A stretch of 64,000 nucleotides of DNA from Actibacterium pelagium (GTDB lineage Bacteria; Pseudomonadota; Alphaproteobacteria; Rhodobacterales; Rhodobacteraceae): assembly GCF_002285415.1 (NCBI RefSeq), contig NZ_NSBU01000006.1, positions 124,001-188,000 on the forward strand. Reading direction: 5' to 3'. The position numbers and the translations under genes were made by a program. The notes under the pieces were generated by a model, which did no database searches, was not told where the DNA came from, and was given only the letters and a program-made list of their open reading frames with translations. Below, piece by piece: positions 43,232-52,899 of this stretch; positions within the stretch are counted from its first letter, which is position 1, and every line of letters begins with the position of its first letter.

Positions 43232-43277
43232 TTGACATCAAGAGAGACTTGGGTCACAAAATGTCTCACGTAAGACA
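43232..43277 (+). promoter_or_regulatory. Candidate promoter with LacI-type operator
   Basis: TTGACA at 43232-43237 can serve as -35 box, with a weak -10 near 43255-43262. Overlapping the expected start is TGTCTCACGTAAGACA (43262-43277), palindromic except for one base pair. Three TTCAAA copies (43205, 43214, 43221) lie just upstream. This would place a LacI-family repressor across the start of the importer operon. Confidence 0.45.
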
Positions 43278-43319
43278 ATTTTGGATCAAGCGAGCCAAAC
43301 GGTTCTGGGAGGACGGATA

Positions 43320-44609
43320 ATGAAACATATTCTTACGGCGGGTGCTGCTTTGGCCGCAGGTATTGCGGGGCAGGTTCAGGCCGGTGAACTGACTGCGTGG
43401 GTTATGGATGCTGCGGCTGAAAAGCCGTATTTCGCACAGCTCGAAACAGCTTTTAACGCGGCGCATTCTGCCGATGGGATCACGCTCGATGTCGTGCCTC
43501 TGCCAAGCTACAATGACGCGTTGCAGGCGGCGACGGTCGATCGGAGCTTGCCGGACATCATTTTGGTCGATGGTCCGAATATGGCTTCGATGGCTTGGGC
43601 TGGTACGCTTCAGCCGATTGGCCATTTGGTAGAGCCAGAATTGCTCGAAGACATGTTGCCCGTCGTCAAGGCGCAGGGAACATACGGACCTACTGGCGAG
43701 ATCTATTTCCTAAGCCAGTATGACTCGTCGGTTATCCTGTGGGGCAATCGAGCCATGCTCGAGGCTGCAAATGTCCGCATTCCTACATCCGTCGAAGATG
43801 CGTGGACACGGGATGAGATGGCCGCTGCTCTTGAGGCTCTTGCCGAGGTTGACGGCGTAAAGTGGCCGCTGGACATGAAGCTGAACTACGGCGCTGGCGA
43901 ATGGATGACCTATGGTTTTGCACCGTTCATTCAGTCCAACGGTGGCGACTTGATGAACCGCGTAACATGGCAAGCGGATGGGGCGTTAAACGGCCCGGAA
44001 TCCGTCGAAGCGATCACCGAGATTCAAAACTGGTACCGCAATGGCTGGATTGTGCCAGCGAGCGCGGGTGACAACCAGTTCTATGGAGAAAAATCGGCTG
44101 CCTTGTCTTGGGTGGGCAACTGGATGTGGCCTCCGCATTCTGAAGGGTTGGGCGAAGATCTGGTCTTCATTCCGGCGCCAAAATTTGGTCCTGAAGGTCC
44201 GAAGGCACCCAACGGGGGATGGGGTTGGTCTGTTCCCGCATCGACAGAAAATCTGGATGATGTGAAGGTCTTTCTCGACTTTGTGATGTCGGCAGAACAG
44301 GTGGCCAAATATGCGGATATCACCGGTTTTGCACCGGCACGCGCAGCCGCTGTTCCTCTTTCGGAAAAGTATGGCGGTGACGGACCGCAGTCACTGTTCT
44401 TGGATCAGGGCAATTGCTGTGCAGTTGTTCGCCCGGTGCATCCGGCCTATCCGGTGATTACACTGTCTTGGAGCCAAGCGATGCAAAACATCCTCTCGGA
44501 TGGCCTTGCGGATGTTCAGACAGAGCTTGATGCCGCAGCGCGCGCGATCGATCTTGAGATCGAAGACAGCCAAGGCTACCCGCCCTTTAACGCTGTTTCA
44601 TCGAACTAA
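43320..44609 (+). CDS. ABC sugar importer, periplasmic binding protein
   Basis: A 429-aa extracellular solute-binding protein, family 1 (MalE/UgpB-like). It has a clear signal peptide (MKHILTAGAALAAGIAGQVQA, cleavage after about residue 21), and typical segments such as DIILVDGPNMASMAWAGTLQPI and GGWGWSVPASTENLDDVKVFLDF. ATG 43320 follows GGAGG; an upstream TTG frame is rejected because it would bury the signal peptide. It probably binds sucrose or fructo-oligosaccharides given the GH32 gene in the operon. A stem-loop follows the stop. Confidence 0.9.
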   Translation: MKHILTAGAALAAGIAGQVQAGELTAWVMDAAAEKPYFAQLETAFNAAHSADGITLDVVPLPSYNDALQAATVDRSLPDIILVDGPNMASMAWAGTLQPIGHLVEPELLEDMLPVVKAQGTYGPTGEIYFLSQYDSSVILWGNRAMLEAANVRIPTSVEDAWTRDEMAAALEALAEVDGVKWPLDMKLNYGAGEWMTYGFAPFIQSNGGDLMNRVTWQADGALNGPESVEAITEIQNWYRNGWIVPASAGDNQFYGEKSAALSWVGNWMWPPHSEGLGEDLVFIPAPKFGPEGPKAPNGGWGWSVPASTENLDDVKVFLDFVMSAEQVAKYADITGFAPARAAAVPLSEKYGGDGPQSLFLDQGNCCAVVRPVHPAYPVITLSWSQAMQNILSDGLADVQTELDAAARAIDLEIEDSQGYPPFNAVSSN

Positions 44610-44632
44610 GTGTGCTCCAATTGACCATGAAG

Positions 44633-44656
44633 ATCAGCCCGGGTCTCCGGGCTGAT
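44633..44656 (+). terminator. Stem-loop between binding-protein and permease genes (sugar operon)
   Basis: Perfect 10-bp arms ATCAGCCCGG and CCGGGCTGAT around a GTCT loop, 23 bases after the binding-protein stop and followed by TTGTTCC. Such intercistronic hairpins stabilise the upstream message or attenuate read-through, giving excess binding protein over permease. Confidence 0.7.
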
Positions 44657-44723
44657 TTGTTCCCTAGGTGGTCGTAGACAACCTGCCCAAAAGAACCGTC
44701 CCGACTTTCGGAGGAGTCGTCCC

Positions 44724-45611
44724 ATGTCGACTAAATCACGCGACAAGCGCCAGCAAATGTTGATGCTCGCTCCCGCGCTAATCTTCCTAGGCCTTCTGAT
44801 TGTTGTGCCATTTTTCATGTCGATCGGTCTGTCTTTCACCGACCAACGACTGGTTCCAAGGCCAATTCCAACACGGTTTGTTGGGTTCACGAATTACGAA
44901 CGGCTGTTTGATGACCCGTTGTTTTGGAAAGCGGTAGGTAACACAGCGCTCTTTGCCGCTTTGGTCGTGCCGTTCCAGCTTTTCATTTCCCTGTCGGTCG
45001 CCTTGGTGTTGAACACAGCACTCCCGTTCCGCGGAATGTTTAGGGCGATTTCGGTTTTCCCGCTGCTTCTGCCGATGTCTGTCGTGGTGGCCATTTGGGC
45101 CGTGATTTATCGCATTCCCACCGGACCGCTGAATGCGATCTATCAATTCTTTGCGGGGTCAGAGGCCTATATCGACTTCATCGGCTCGTCGTCTACGGCG
45201 ATGGTCTCACTGGTCGTTTTGTCGGCTTGGGCCACATTCCCCTACCAGATGCTGATCTACCTTGCAGGGCTGCAAGACATCCCCGGTGACCAATATGAGG
45301 CTGCGCAGTTGGATGGCGCGAATGCTTGGCAGAGGTTCTTGTACGTAACCTGGCCGGGATTGCGTAACGTAAATATCTTCCTGCTCATCATCACGACGAT
45401 TCAGGCGCTCAAGCTGTTCACTCAGGTCTCTATCATGACCAAGGGTGGGCCCAACGGCGCGACGACGACAATCATCTATTACCTGTTCCAGCAGGGCTAC
45501 ACGACGCAGAAGGTCGGCTATGCCTCGGCGGTGGCCGTCATCTTCTTCTTGGCAGTTGTGTCTATCGCGCTGTTGCAGCGCATCATCCTGAAAAATGAAG
45601 GAGAGACGTGA
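44724..45611 (+). CDS. ABC sugar importer, permease 1 (MalF-type)
   Basis: A 295-aa inner-membrane permease with about six hydrophobic spans, starting near residue 13 (MLMLAPALIFLGLLIVVPFF). The EAA loop is readable (DQYEAAQLDGANAWQRFLYVTWPGL). GGAGG precedes the ATG closely. The stop overlaps the next permease start (TGATG), so the two channel halves are coupled. Part of the fructoside importer by context. Confidence 0.92.
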   Translation: MSTKSRDKRQQMLMLAPALIFLGLLIVVPFFMSIGLSFTDQRLVPRPIPTRFVGFTNYERLFDDPLFWKAVGNTALFAALVVPFQLFISLSVALVLNTALPFRGMFRAISVFPLLLPMSVVVAIWAVIYRIPTGPLNAIYQFFAGSEAYIDFIGSSSTAMVSLVVLSAWATFPYQMLIYLAGLQDIPGDQYEAAQLDGANAWQRFLYVTWPGLRNVNIFLLIITTIQALKLFTQVSIMTKGGPNGATTTIIYYLFQQGYTTQKVGYASAVAVIFFLAVVSIALLQRIILKNEGET

Positions 45612-46444
45612 TGCGTCGCAGTTCTCTTCCGCTTGTCTTCGCCGGCATCACTGCACTTGGTGTGATGTTGCCTTTGATGATGATGGTCACTGTCAGCCTG
45701 AATCCGGACGAACAGGATATCCTCATCTCGATGGGGTCTATCAAGTCCTTCATCCCGCACGAGTTTTCACTGAAGAACTACGCTGACATCTGGCTTGATC
45801 CGCAGCAACCGTTTGCCCGGACAATGATGAATACGCTCATCATCACTCTGTCCACGCTTTCACTGTCGATCTTGTTCAACTCGATGGCCGCCTTTGTGCT
45901 GGCGCAAGGAACCTTGGGTCTTCGAAAGCCGGTATTGCTTCTGATTGTTGCGACGTTGGCTGTGCCTGCTGAAAGCCTCGTTCTGCCGCAGTTGATGATG
46001 GCCGCGTGGGCTGGGCTGATTGATACCTATACCGTTCAGGTGCTGCCGGGAATTGCGCATGCGATGTCTATCTTCCTGTTTTATCAGTTTTTTTCGCGGA
46101 TACCGAAAGACCTGATCGAAGCCGCACGGTTGGATGGGTTCAGCTTTTTCCAAGTTTGGCGCTACATTGCCATGCCTTTGTCCAAGCCGGTGATCTCGGC
46201 GGTTGCCATTCTGCAGTTCTTGGAAGTTTGGAATGCCTACCTCTGGCCCGTGATGGTTACGCGTGGTCCGGAAGTGCGCCCGCTAACCGTTGCTATGGCG
46301 TCTTACTTCGGAACCAACCAGCGCATTCCTTGGGGTGACGTCATGGCTTTCTCGGTGTCGATGGCTGTGCCCGTCATCATCTTCTTTCTCATCATGCAGC
46401 GCCAATTCATCGCTTCGGTTATGAACTCGGGCGTCAAAGGTTAA
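45611..46444 (+). CDS. ABC sugar importer, permease 2 (MalG-type)
   Basis: A 277-aa permease with about six hydrophobic spans and the EAA loop DLIEAARLDGFSFFQVWRYIAMPL. The ATG at 45611 overlaps the stop of permease 1 by one base; a GTG one codon earlier is not needed. The GH32 gene begins three bases after its stop. Confidence 0.92.
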   Translation: MRRSSLPLVFAGITALGVMLPLMMMVTVSLNPDEQDILISMGSIKSFIPHEFSLKNYADIWLDPQQPFARTMMNTLIITLSTLSLSILFNSMAAFVLAQGTLGLRKPVLLLIVATLAVPAESLVLPQLMMAAWAGLIDTYTVQVLPGIAHAMSIFLFYQFFSRIPKDLIEAARLDGFSFFQVWRYIAMPLSKPVISAVAILQFLEVWNAYLWPVMVTRGPEVRPLTVAMASYFGTNQRIPWGDVMAFSVSMAVPVIIFFLIMQRQFIASVMNSGVKG

Positions 46445-46447
46445 CAA

Positions 46448-47800
46448 ATGTCGGAACTACATCGACCCAATCTCCATTTCAGTCCGATGAACGGTTGGAT
46501 GAACGACCCAAATGGCCTGATCCGGCTGGATTCCGTCTGGCACATGTTCTTCCAGCATCATCCTGACGGTATCGACCATGACGACATTCATTGGGGCCAT
46601 GCCGTCAGCCATGACTTGTTGTCTTGGGAGGAAAGGCCAATAGCGCTTGCGCCCGACCAGATGGGAACCTGCTTTTCGGGTAGCGCGGTGGAAACGCCAG
46701 ATGGTGACGTCAAGATCTTCTACACGGCGCACTCGCTGACACCGGAAGGGCGTGATCACCAGGTGCAGTGTTTGGTTCATGCAGATCGATCGCTAACCAA
46801 ATCTGCGCGGGATTACCGAAACCCCATTCTTCCGAACCCTGGGCGTGAAGCGTTTCGCGATCCCAAAGTGATCTGGCACGAGCAAACCTCTCGCTGGATC
46901 ATGCTGGTGACTTTGGGGCAGGAGATCGGAATTTATTCCTCAACAGACCTCGTCGACTGGCGCTTCGAAAGTCGTTTTGGCGAGGCGGATATCTCGTACC
47001 GCGGTGGCGTTTGGGAATGCCCGGATTTGTTGCGGTTCGACGACGGCGACGGTGGCGAAGTCTGGGTTTTGATCGTGGGGGTACAGTCAGGGGCGGCCAA
47101 TGGCGGGTCCGGCACCATGTACTTCATTGGGGATTTTGACGGCCAACGTTTTGAAAATCACGGTGATCCAGATCAGATGCTGTGGATGGATCGCGGTCGG
47201 GATTTCTATGCCGCGCAAGGATTTTTTGACCGGGCTGGTGGTGAACCGGTCGTCATGGCGTGGATCAGTAACTGGGACTATGCACGAGAGACCCCGACAA
47301 AGGCGTTTCGCGGTGTGATGTCGCTGCCGCGCATCCTTTCTTTGGTGAATACGCCAAAGGGAAGACGACTGCGCCAAAACTTGCCGGAACAGGTATTGAA
47401 CAAGCTGAAATCCTCTTCTGTGTCATCCGGAACATACGGTTTCGCGAAAACGTTTGAAATGGTGGAGGGTGATAGGACCGCAATCCTCCTCTTTGGTTCG
47501 GAAACGCCTCAGTTCGTGCTGTCGCGCAAAGCCGCAGCGACCGGTGTAATTCACTGCCATCGAGACGAACACCCCGATATGCAGAATTTCGGCCATGATC
47601 TAAGCATCGAATTCGATTGGCCCATGGAAGAGACTCTTGAGCTTCAATTCTATGTGGATCGCGGTGTTGTAGAGCTGTCCGCTATGGACGGAACGCTTTG
47701 GGTGACAAACCTTTTCTACCCAGAGGATCCGGGTGGCGAAGTCCGCATTTTGCCGAACAAAAACACAACCACGCAATTAAAGGAGATCGTCCATGGCTGA
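46448..47800 (+). CDS. GH32 beta-fructosidase (sucrose/fructo-oligosaccharide hydrolase)
   Basis: A 450-aa glycoside hydrolase of family 32, hydrolysing terminal beta-fructosides such as sucrose or short inulin/levan fragments. All three acidic sites are present: WMNDPNG with nucleophile Asp20, FRDP with Asp138, and WECPD with acid/base Glu190. A five-blade propeller followed by a beta-sandwich fits the length. There is no signal peptide, so the enzyme works in the cytoplasm on sugar brought in by the ABC importer of the same operon. It overlaps the ATPase gene by 8 bases. Free fructose would still need a kinase, which is not nearby. Confidence 0.93.
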   Translation: MSELHRPNLHFSPMNGWMNDPNGLIRLDSVWHMFFQHHPDGIDHDDIHWGHAVSHDLLSWEERPIALAPDQMGTCFSGSAVETPDGDVKIFYTAHSLTPEGRDHQVQCLVHADRSLTKSARDYRNPILPNPGREAFRDPKVIWHEQTSRWIMLVTLGQEIGIYSSTDLVDWRFESRFGEADISYRGGVWECPDLLRFDDGDGGEVWVLIVGVQSGAANGGSGTMYFIGDFDGQRFENHGDPDQMLWMDRGRDFYAAQGFFDRAGGEPVVMAWISNWDYARETPTKAFRGVMSLPRILSLVNTPKGRRLRQNLPEQVLNKLKSSSVSSGTYGFAKTFEMVEGDRTAILLFGSETPQFVLSRKAAATGVIHCHRDEHPDMQNFGHDLSIEFDWPMEETLELQFYVDRGVVELSAMDGTLWVTNLFYPEDPGGEVRILPNKNTTTQLKEIVHG

Positions 47801-48770
47801 CGTCCGTTTCACCCGATTCCGTAAGGCGTTTGGTTCAGTTGAAGTTATTCCCGAACTTGACCTGCATGTGCCAGACGGTTCTTTCACGGTTCTGGTCGGT
47901 CCATCGGGCTGTGGTAAGTCCACCTTGTTGCGATCGATAGCCGGCCTTGAAGAGGCAAGCTCTGGTGCGATCGAAATCGGTGGTGAGGATGTCACGCACC
48001 TCGACCCGGCAGAGCGGGGTGTCGCGATGGTTTTTCAAAGCTACGCGCTCTACCCACATATGACGGTACGCGAGAACATTGGGTTTGGCTTGAAGCTTTC
48101 CGGCTTGCCCAAAGAGGAGATTGCCGCGCGGGTTGAAGAGGCCGCATCGACCCTGCAACTGACCCATTTGCTTGAAAGGAAGCCCAAGGCGCTTTCCGGA
48201 GGGCAACGGCAGCGCGTCGCGATCGGCCGCGCGATTGTTCGCAAGCCTCGCGTGTTCCTGTTTGATGAACCCTTGTCGAATTTGGATGCCTCATTGCGTG
48301 GACAAATGAGGGTGGAATTGGCCGAACTTCACAGTCGTCTGGGCGCAACGATGGTCTACGTCACACATGATCAGGTCGAAGCGATGACCCTCGCTGACCA
48401 GATTGTTGTGTTGAATGGCGGCAAGATTGAACAGGTCGGAGCGCCTATGGAGCTCTACCAAAAACCGAAAACACCGTTCGTGGCGGGTTTCATCGGGTCG
48501 CCCACCATGAATTTCGTCGAAGGTGCGCCCGCAAAAGCGCTCGGCGGGGCCAAGATCGGCATTCGGCCAGAACATATTGATATTACCCAGGGTGGCGGCA
48601 TGTGGACCGGTCAACTGCGCCATGTTGAACACTTGGGGGGCGAAACACTTGCCTATGTCGAAGTGCCGGGGATTGGCAGCATGACCGTAAAGCGCGAAGG
48701 CGATACGCAGTGGGAACCGGGTCAGCAGGTGCATCTCACACCAAGAGAAGGCTGCCTTCACGTCTTTTGA
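47793..48770 (+). CDS. ABC sugar importer, ATP-binding protein (MsmK/UgpC-type)
   Basis: A 325-aa ATPase that energises the importer. Walker [11 protein letters not shown]-loop [10 protein letters not shown], signature [13 protein letters not shown], Walker [13 protein letters not shown] and the H-loop are intact. The C-terminal regulatory domain ([23 protein letters not shown]) is present but somewhat short for the family (usual length about 350-370). It ends the operon; the 196 bases after it show no clear element. Confidence 0.93.
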   Translation: MADVRFTRFRKAFGSVEVIPELDLHVPDGSFTVLVGPSGCGKSTLLRSIAGLEEASSGAIEIGGEDVTHLDPAERGVAMVFQSYALYPHMTVRENIGFGLKLSGLPKEEIAARVEEAASTLQLTHLLERKPKALSGGQRQRVAIGRAIVRKPRVFLFDEPLSNLDASLRGQMRVELAELHSRLGATMVYVTHDQVEAMTLADQIVVLNGGKIEQVGAPMELYQKPKTPFVAGFIGSPTMNFVEGAPAKALGGAKIGIRPEHIDITQGGGMWTGQLRHVEHLGGETLAYVEVPGIGSMTVKREGDTQWEPGQQVHLTPREGCLHVF

Positions 48771-48966
48771 CGCTTCCCCAAAATTTAGCCACAAATATTT
48801 GAACCGGCTTGCTACACTTGGGGTGAGCCGATCAAACCCGACGGCTGTCAGGGCAGGGCATGTTCGCGTGTGCTTAACGGCTCTGTCAGGCTGTTCTGCA
48901 CCCCTAGGGCCGTTGTGGCTGGTGAGCCGAATTGATCGATGAGATGAAGGTATTTGGAAAAGACTT

Positions 48967-49482
48967 ATGGCTATCTCCATAAAACTTGCGTCGAACGATT
49001 CTGAAGTAGAGCAAGTGCGCGACTTGTGCCGACAGTGGCTGGACTGGCATTGGGATAATTACCCATCGGACTGGCCAACAAAGGGAAACCCAATGGACCC
49101 CGAGCGCTTTGCGCAGGTTCTGCGGGACTTGCCAGAGCTGCACGCGCGACCACGAGGCGGTATCTTTATTGGGTTAGTAGACGATCAACCGGCTGGGTGT
49201 GTGATGTACAATGAACAATCCGCTGGTGTTGCCGAATTCAACCGTATGTTCGTAAGCGAGGCCGGACGTGGATATGGGGTGGGCCGACGCCTATTGAACC
49301 GGATGTTTGATCAGATGATCGAAGATGGTTACCAAAAGGTCATCTTCTCATCTGCAATTTTCCTGACACATGCCAGGGCGATGTATGAGGCGGCTGGATT
49401 TACGGACATGGCGCATCCTGACGGCTTCCCCAACGAATGGAAGCCTTATGTCTACTTCATGGAACGCCCGCTATTGGGTTGA
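48967..49482 (+). CDS. GNAT-family N-acetyltransferase
   Basis: A 171-aa acetyl-CoA-dependent N-acetyltransferase. The acetyl-CoA loop is clear (FVSEAGRGYGVGRRLLNRMF), and the following strand-helix SSAIFLTHARAMYEAAGF is typical of the fold. It resembles small standalone GNATs acting on amino acids or small amines. It stands alone between two ABC operons. The substrate is unknown. Confidence 0.85.
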   Translation: MAISIKLASNDSEVEQVRDLCRQWLDWHWDNYPSDWPTKGNPMDPERFAQVLRDLPELHARPRGGIFIGLVDDQPAGCVMYNEQSAGVAEFNRMFVSEAGRGYGVGRRLLNRMFDQMIEDGYQKVIFSSAIFLTHARAMYEAAGFTDMAHPDGFPNEWKPYVYFMERPLLG

Positions 49483-49767
49483 AGCCGTCATTCAGGTACG
49501 CGGTCGTATCGTATTCTGGGCCCGATAAGGGGCACGGGACTGATTTCGCAGAAATGCTGGATATTTTGGTCGAACCGGATTATCCGCGTGGTTTGTTTGG
49601 TATGCTGGAGCGGGAGCGGTCAAAACGGTCCCGAATCCTTGATGCCGCCGCGTAAAGCTTGACCTCATCGTTTACAGACGATGAACATCAGTCGGTCCGC
49701 AGATCAAAGGCAAGCCGGGGACAGTTTCCCGCTTGTGTTTCTGCGCTAAAGAACAGGGAAACCATAG

Positions 49768-50535
49768 ATGGGCGAAGCCATCATCCAAGTGCGTAATCTG
49801 CACAAGTCCTACGGCGATCTGGAGGTGTTGAGGGGCATCGACCTGACGGCGAACCGGCATGATGTAATCTCGCTGATCGGTGCATCAGGGTCGGGGAAAT
49901 CCACCTTTCTGCGCTGCCTGAACTTGTTGGAAATCCCGACCAAAGGCGAAATCTTTGTGCAGGGCCGCCGCATGCCCTTGTCGAACCCTGAAAACGGGCC
50001 CGCCAAGGTGACGTCAGAGCGAGAATTGCGGGAAATCCGCGCGCAACTTGGTATGGTGTTCCAGCAGTTCAATCTGTGGAACCATATGACGGTTCTGGAA
50101 AACGTGATCGAGGCCCCAATCCGTGTGTCACGCAAGTCAAAGGCCGAGGCGATAGCGCATGCGCAGGAACTCTTGGATCGGGTTGGCCTGTCAGCAAAGG
50201 CAGATGTCTACCCTAGCCAGCTTTCCGGAGGCCAGCAGCAACGTGTGGCCATTGCCAGAACCCTTGCCATGGATCCCAGTGTCATCTTGTTCGATGAACC
50301 GACATCGGCACTTGATCCAGAAATGGTGGGCGAAGTATTGGCGGTTATTCGCGACCTCGCTGGTGAAGGCCGTACCATGATCGTGGTTACCCACGAGATG
50401 GGTTTCGCCCGAGAGGTTTCTACCGAGGTCGTTTTCCTTGATCAGGGACGTGTCGGTGAGCGTGGTGCGCCAGAGCAACTTTTTGGCGACCCTCAGACCG
50501 CCTCGTGCAAACAGTTTCTTAAAAAGGTCCTGTGA
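49768..50535 (+). CDS. Polar amino-acid ABC importer, ATP-binding protein (HisP/OccP-type)
   Basis: A 255-aa ATPase of the polar amino-acid uptake family: Walker [11 protein letters not shown]-loop [12 protein letters not shown], signature [13 protein letters not shown], Walker [17 protein letters not shown], and the H-loop [10 protein letters not shown]. The extra [15 protein letters not shown] segment before the Q-loop resembles HisP/OccP proteins. First gene of a complete four-gene importer (ATPase, binding protein, two permeases). Confidence 0.94.
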   Translation: MGEAIIQVRNLHKSYGDLEVLRGIDLTANRHDVISLIGASGSGKSTFLRCLNLLEIPTKGEIFVQGRRMPLSNPENGPAKVTSERELREIRAQLGMVFQQFNLWNHMTVLENVIEAPIRVSRKSKAEAIAHAQELLDRVGLSAKADVYPSQLSGGQQQRVAIARTLAMDPSVILFDEPTSALDPEMVGEVLAVIRDLAGEGRTMIVVTHEMGFAREVSTEVVFLDQGRVGERGAPEQLFGDPQTASCKQFLKKVL

Positions 50536-50568
50536 CCTAACCAACCTAGCAACCAACGGGAAAAGAAC

Positions 50569-51294
50569 ATGAAAAAAACAGTTATGACCCTCGCGCTTCT
50601 TGCCGCGACCCCCGCCATGGCAGAGCCTCTGCGTATCGCCACGGAAGGCGCTTACCCTCCGTTCAACGAAGTCAATGCAGCGGGCGAGCTTGTGGGCTTC
50701 GACGTGGATATTGCCAATGCATTGTGCGCCAAGATGGAAGCAGAATGCGTCATCGTCGCACAGGATTGGGACGGCATCATTCCGGGCCTGACCGCAGGTA
50801 AATACGACGCGATCATCGCTTCTATGTCGATCACGGAAGAGCGCCTGCAAACCGTCGATTTCACCGATCCGTACTACAGCAACTTTCTGGTGGTTGTTGC
50901 CAAAGACGGGTCCGGTGTGACGTCTGAAAATGTCAAAGAATATTCGGTTGGCGCACAGCGTTCGACCATCGCGGCCGTCTGGGCTGAAGAGCAGATGGGC
51001 ACCCGCGGTGACCTGCGACTTTACGATACCACCACAGCCTCTTTCGCGGACCTTGAAGCAGGCCGCATTGACGCGTTCGTTGCTGACTATTTCCCGGCCG
51101 TTGAGTGGCTGAAGGATAATGCTGGCTTCTCGATCGCTGGTGATCGTATCGATATCGACGACAAGATCGGCATTGCCATCCGTCAGAACGAAGGTGAGCT
51201 GAAGGATGCGCTGAACGCGGCGCTGAACGGGATTATCGCTGATGGTACTTACGGCGAAATCTCGACGCAGTATTTCGGCGTAGACATCTACTGA
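50569..51294 (+). CDS. Polar amino-acid ABC importer, periplasmic binding protein
   Basis: A 241-aa family 3 solute-binding protein with a signal peptide (MKKTVMTLALLAATPAMA, cut before EPLRIAT). The family core is visible: EGAYPPFNEVNAAGELVGFDVDIA, then WDGIIPGLTAGKYDAIIASMSITEERLQTVDFTDPYY. The sequence is closest in character to histidine/lysine/arginine/ornithine or octopine binding proteins; the ligand is not decidable by eye. A stem-loop follows the stop. Confidence 0.93.
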   Translation: MKKTVMTLALLAATPAMAEPLRIATEGAYPPFNEVNAAGELVGFDVDIANALCAKMEAECVIVAQDWDGIIPGLTAGKYDAIIASMSITEERLQTVDFTDPYYSNFLVVVAKDGSGVTSENVKEYSVGAQRSTIAAVWAEEQMGTRGDLRLYDTTTASFADLEAGRIDAFVADYFPAVEWLKDNAGFSIAGDRIDIDDKIGIAIRQNEGELKDALNAALNGIIADGTYGEISTQYFGVDIY

Positions 51295-51303
51295 TCTAAC
51301 TTC

Positions 51304-51329
51304 GGGGCGGCGATCTATTTCGCCGCCCC
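51304..51329 (+). terminator. Stem-loop between binding-protein and permease genes (amino-acid operon)
   Basis: Perfect 9-bp GC-rich arms GGGGCGGCG and CGCCGCCCC around an ATCTATTT loop, 9 bases after the binding-protein stop and with no T-run. Its position mirrors the hairpin at 44633-44656 and suggests message protection or attenuation. Confidence 0.7.
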
Positions 51330-51350
51330 AACAAGCGGGATGTTGAGGGC

Positions 51351-52052
51351 ATGTTCGAGCTTTTAAGCTTCGGCGATTCCGGATGGGGCGACGACCTTAT
51401 AATCGGGGCTTTGCTGACCATTCGTCTGGCGCTGGCATCCTTGTCGCTTGGGCTTTTGTTCGGGCTGGTGCTGGCGATGATGAAATTGTCGCGGCTCGCA
51501 CCGGCTCGCTGGCTGGCCGAGGCCTATACGCTTTTTATTCGCGGTGTGCCCGAATTCCTGATCCTGCTGATGGTGTTTTTCGGCACCGAGAAAGCGGTTG
51601 CCACAGTTGGACAGTGGCTGGGTTTTGAAACCACGTTTGAAGTTCCCAAATTTGCTGCCGCGGTCGCGGGGCTTTCCGCCATTTTTGCGGCCTATTGCTG
51701 CGAGGTGATCCGGGGCGCTTATCTTGCCGTGCCCAAGGGCCAGATCGAGGCTGGGCTGGCCGTTGGCATGTCACGCTGGCAGATATTTCAGCGCATTCGC
51801 GTGCCGCAGCTGTGGCGCTTTGCCTTGCCGGGCTTAGGGAACCTTTGGCTTGTGATGTTGAAGGATACCTCGCTTGCCGCCGTGCTGGCGATTGACGAAC
51901 TTCTGCGCGTCGCCAAGGTCGCGGGCGAAGCAACACGTAACCCGCTGCTGTTCCTATTGGCCGCAGGGCTTCTGTATCTGATCATGACGGCGGTTTCTGA
52001 CCATCTGCGTGCGCGAATGGAAAAACGGCTTAACCGTGGGATGGCGCGCTAG
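51351..52052 (+). CDS. Polar amino-acid ABC importer, permease 1
   Basis: A 233-aa permease of the HisM/HisQ family with about five spans. The permease loop KGQIEAGLAVGMSRWQIFQRIRVPQL is typical, as is FIRGVPEFLILLMVFFG after the second span. Its stop overlaps the GTG of the next permease by one base, so they are coupled. Confidence 0.93.
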   Translation: MFELLSFGDSGWGDDLIIGALLTIRLALASLSLGLLFGLVLAMMKLSRLAPARWLAEAYTLFIRGVPEFLILLMVFFGTEKAVATVGQWLGFETTFEVPKFAAAVAGLSAIFAAYCCEVIRGAYLAVPKGQIEAGLAVGMSRWQIFQRIRVPQLWRFALPGLGNLWLVMLKDTSLAAVLAIDELLRVAKVAGEATRNPLLFLLAAGLLYLIMTAVSDHLRARMEKRLNRGMAR

Positions 52053-52792
52053 TGGGTTATCAGGACATTAAATACGCGGTATCCGATGCGGTTTGCCTTT
52101 TGGCGCAGGATACGACCCCCGCCAGTTTCGCAAAGTATTGCCCGCGCTATATCGACGGGATTCTGGTGACAGTAGAGCTTTTGCTCCTGTCGTCGTTTAT
52201 TGGGTTTTTCATTGGGGCGCTGGTCGCGGTTGGGCGTGTCTCGGGTGGGCCGTCCGTGCGCTCGCTGGCTTGGGCATGGTCTTATGTGTTCCGTGGCACG
52301 CCGCTTCTTGTGCAGCTTTGGATCGTCTACTTCGGGCTTGGCTCTCTTGGGGAAGAACAGCTTGGGGTGCTTTGGCCGTTCTTCAAAAGTGGATGGGCCG
52401 TGGGTTTGGCCGTGCTGACCATCAACACCTCTGCCTATATCGCTGAAATCTTGCGCGGAGGTCTGGCCACATTGCCACCGGGCCAATACGAGGCCGCCGT
52501 ATCCTGCGGCATGTCGCGCGGGCAGGCCATGCGCCGCATTTTGCTGCCACAGGCAATCCGTGTGGCGTGGCCCGCCTATGGCAATGAACTGATCCTTTTG
52601 ATGAAAGGTTCCGCGCTTGTATCGACCATCACAGTCATGGACCTGATGGGGCAAACGCGCTCGGTGTTCGCCCGGGGCTATGCGATGGAAACCTATGCCT
52701 ATAGCGCGGTTCTTTACCTGCTGCTTGCGCTGTTCCTAACGCTGCTTCTGAAGATGGTCGAGCGGCGATTGAGGGTCGGCGGTTACCCCTAG
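52052..52792 (+). CDS. Polar amino-acid ABC importer, permease 2
   Basis: A 246-aa permease pairing with permease 1. It shows the family segments YVFRGTPLLVQLWIVYFGLG and GQYEAAVSCGMSRGQAMRRILLPQAIR. Start is GTG 52052, overlapping the preceding TAG; the N-terminal 30 residues before the first span are longer than in permease 1. It ends the operon and converges with the TRAP transporter genes. Confidence 0.92.
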   Translation: MGYQDIKYAVSDAVCLLAQDTTPASFAKYCPRYIDGILVTVELLLLSSFIGFFIGALVAVGRVSGGPSVRSLAWAWSYVFRGTPLLVQLWIVYFGLGSLGEEQLGVLWPFFKSGWAVGLAVLTINTSAYIAEILRGGLATLPPGQYEAAVSCGMSRGQAMRRILLPQAIRVAWPAYGNELILLMKGSALVSTITVMDLMGQTRSVFARGYAMETYAYSAVLYLLLALFLTLLLKMVERRLRVGGYP

Positions 52793-52899
52793 ATCTGCCT
52801 CGCAAAGCTGGGAGATCTGGTGGGAAAGCGCAAAGGCACTTTCCCGGCAAGGGTCATCTTCAGTTTTCTGGGATCAAAGCAGATCGCCAGTCGCAATCT

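Noticed and set aside
46448-47800. Secreted levanase or inulinase
   Set aside because: The GH32 protein has no signal peptide and sits in an ABC importer operon, so it is cytoplasmic.
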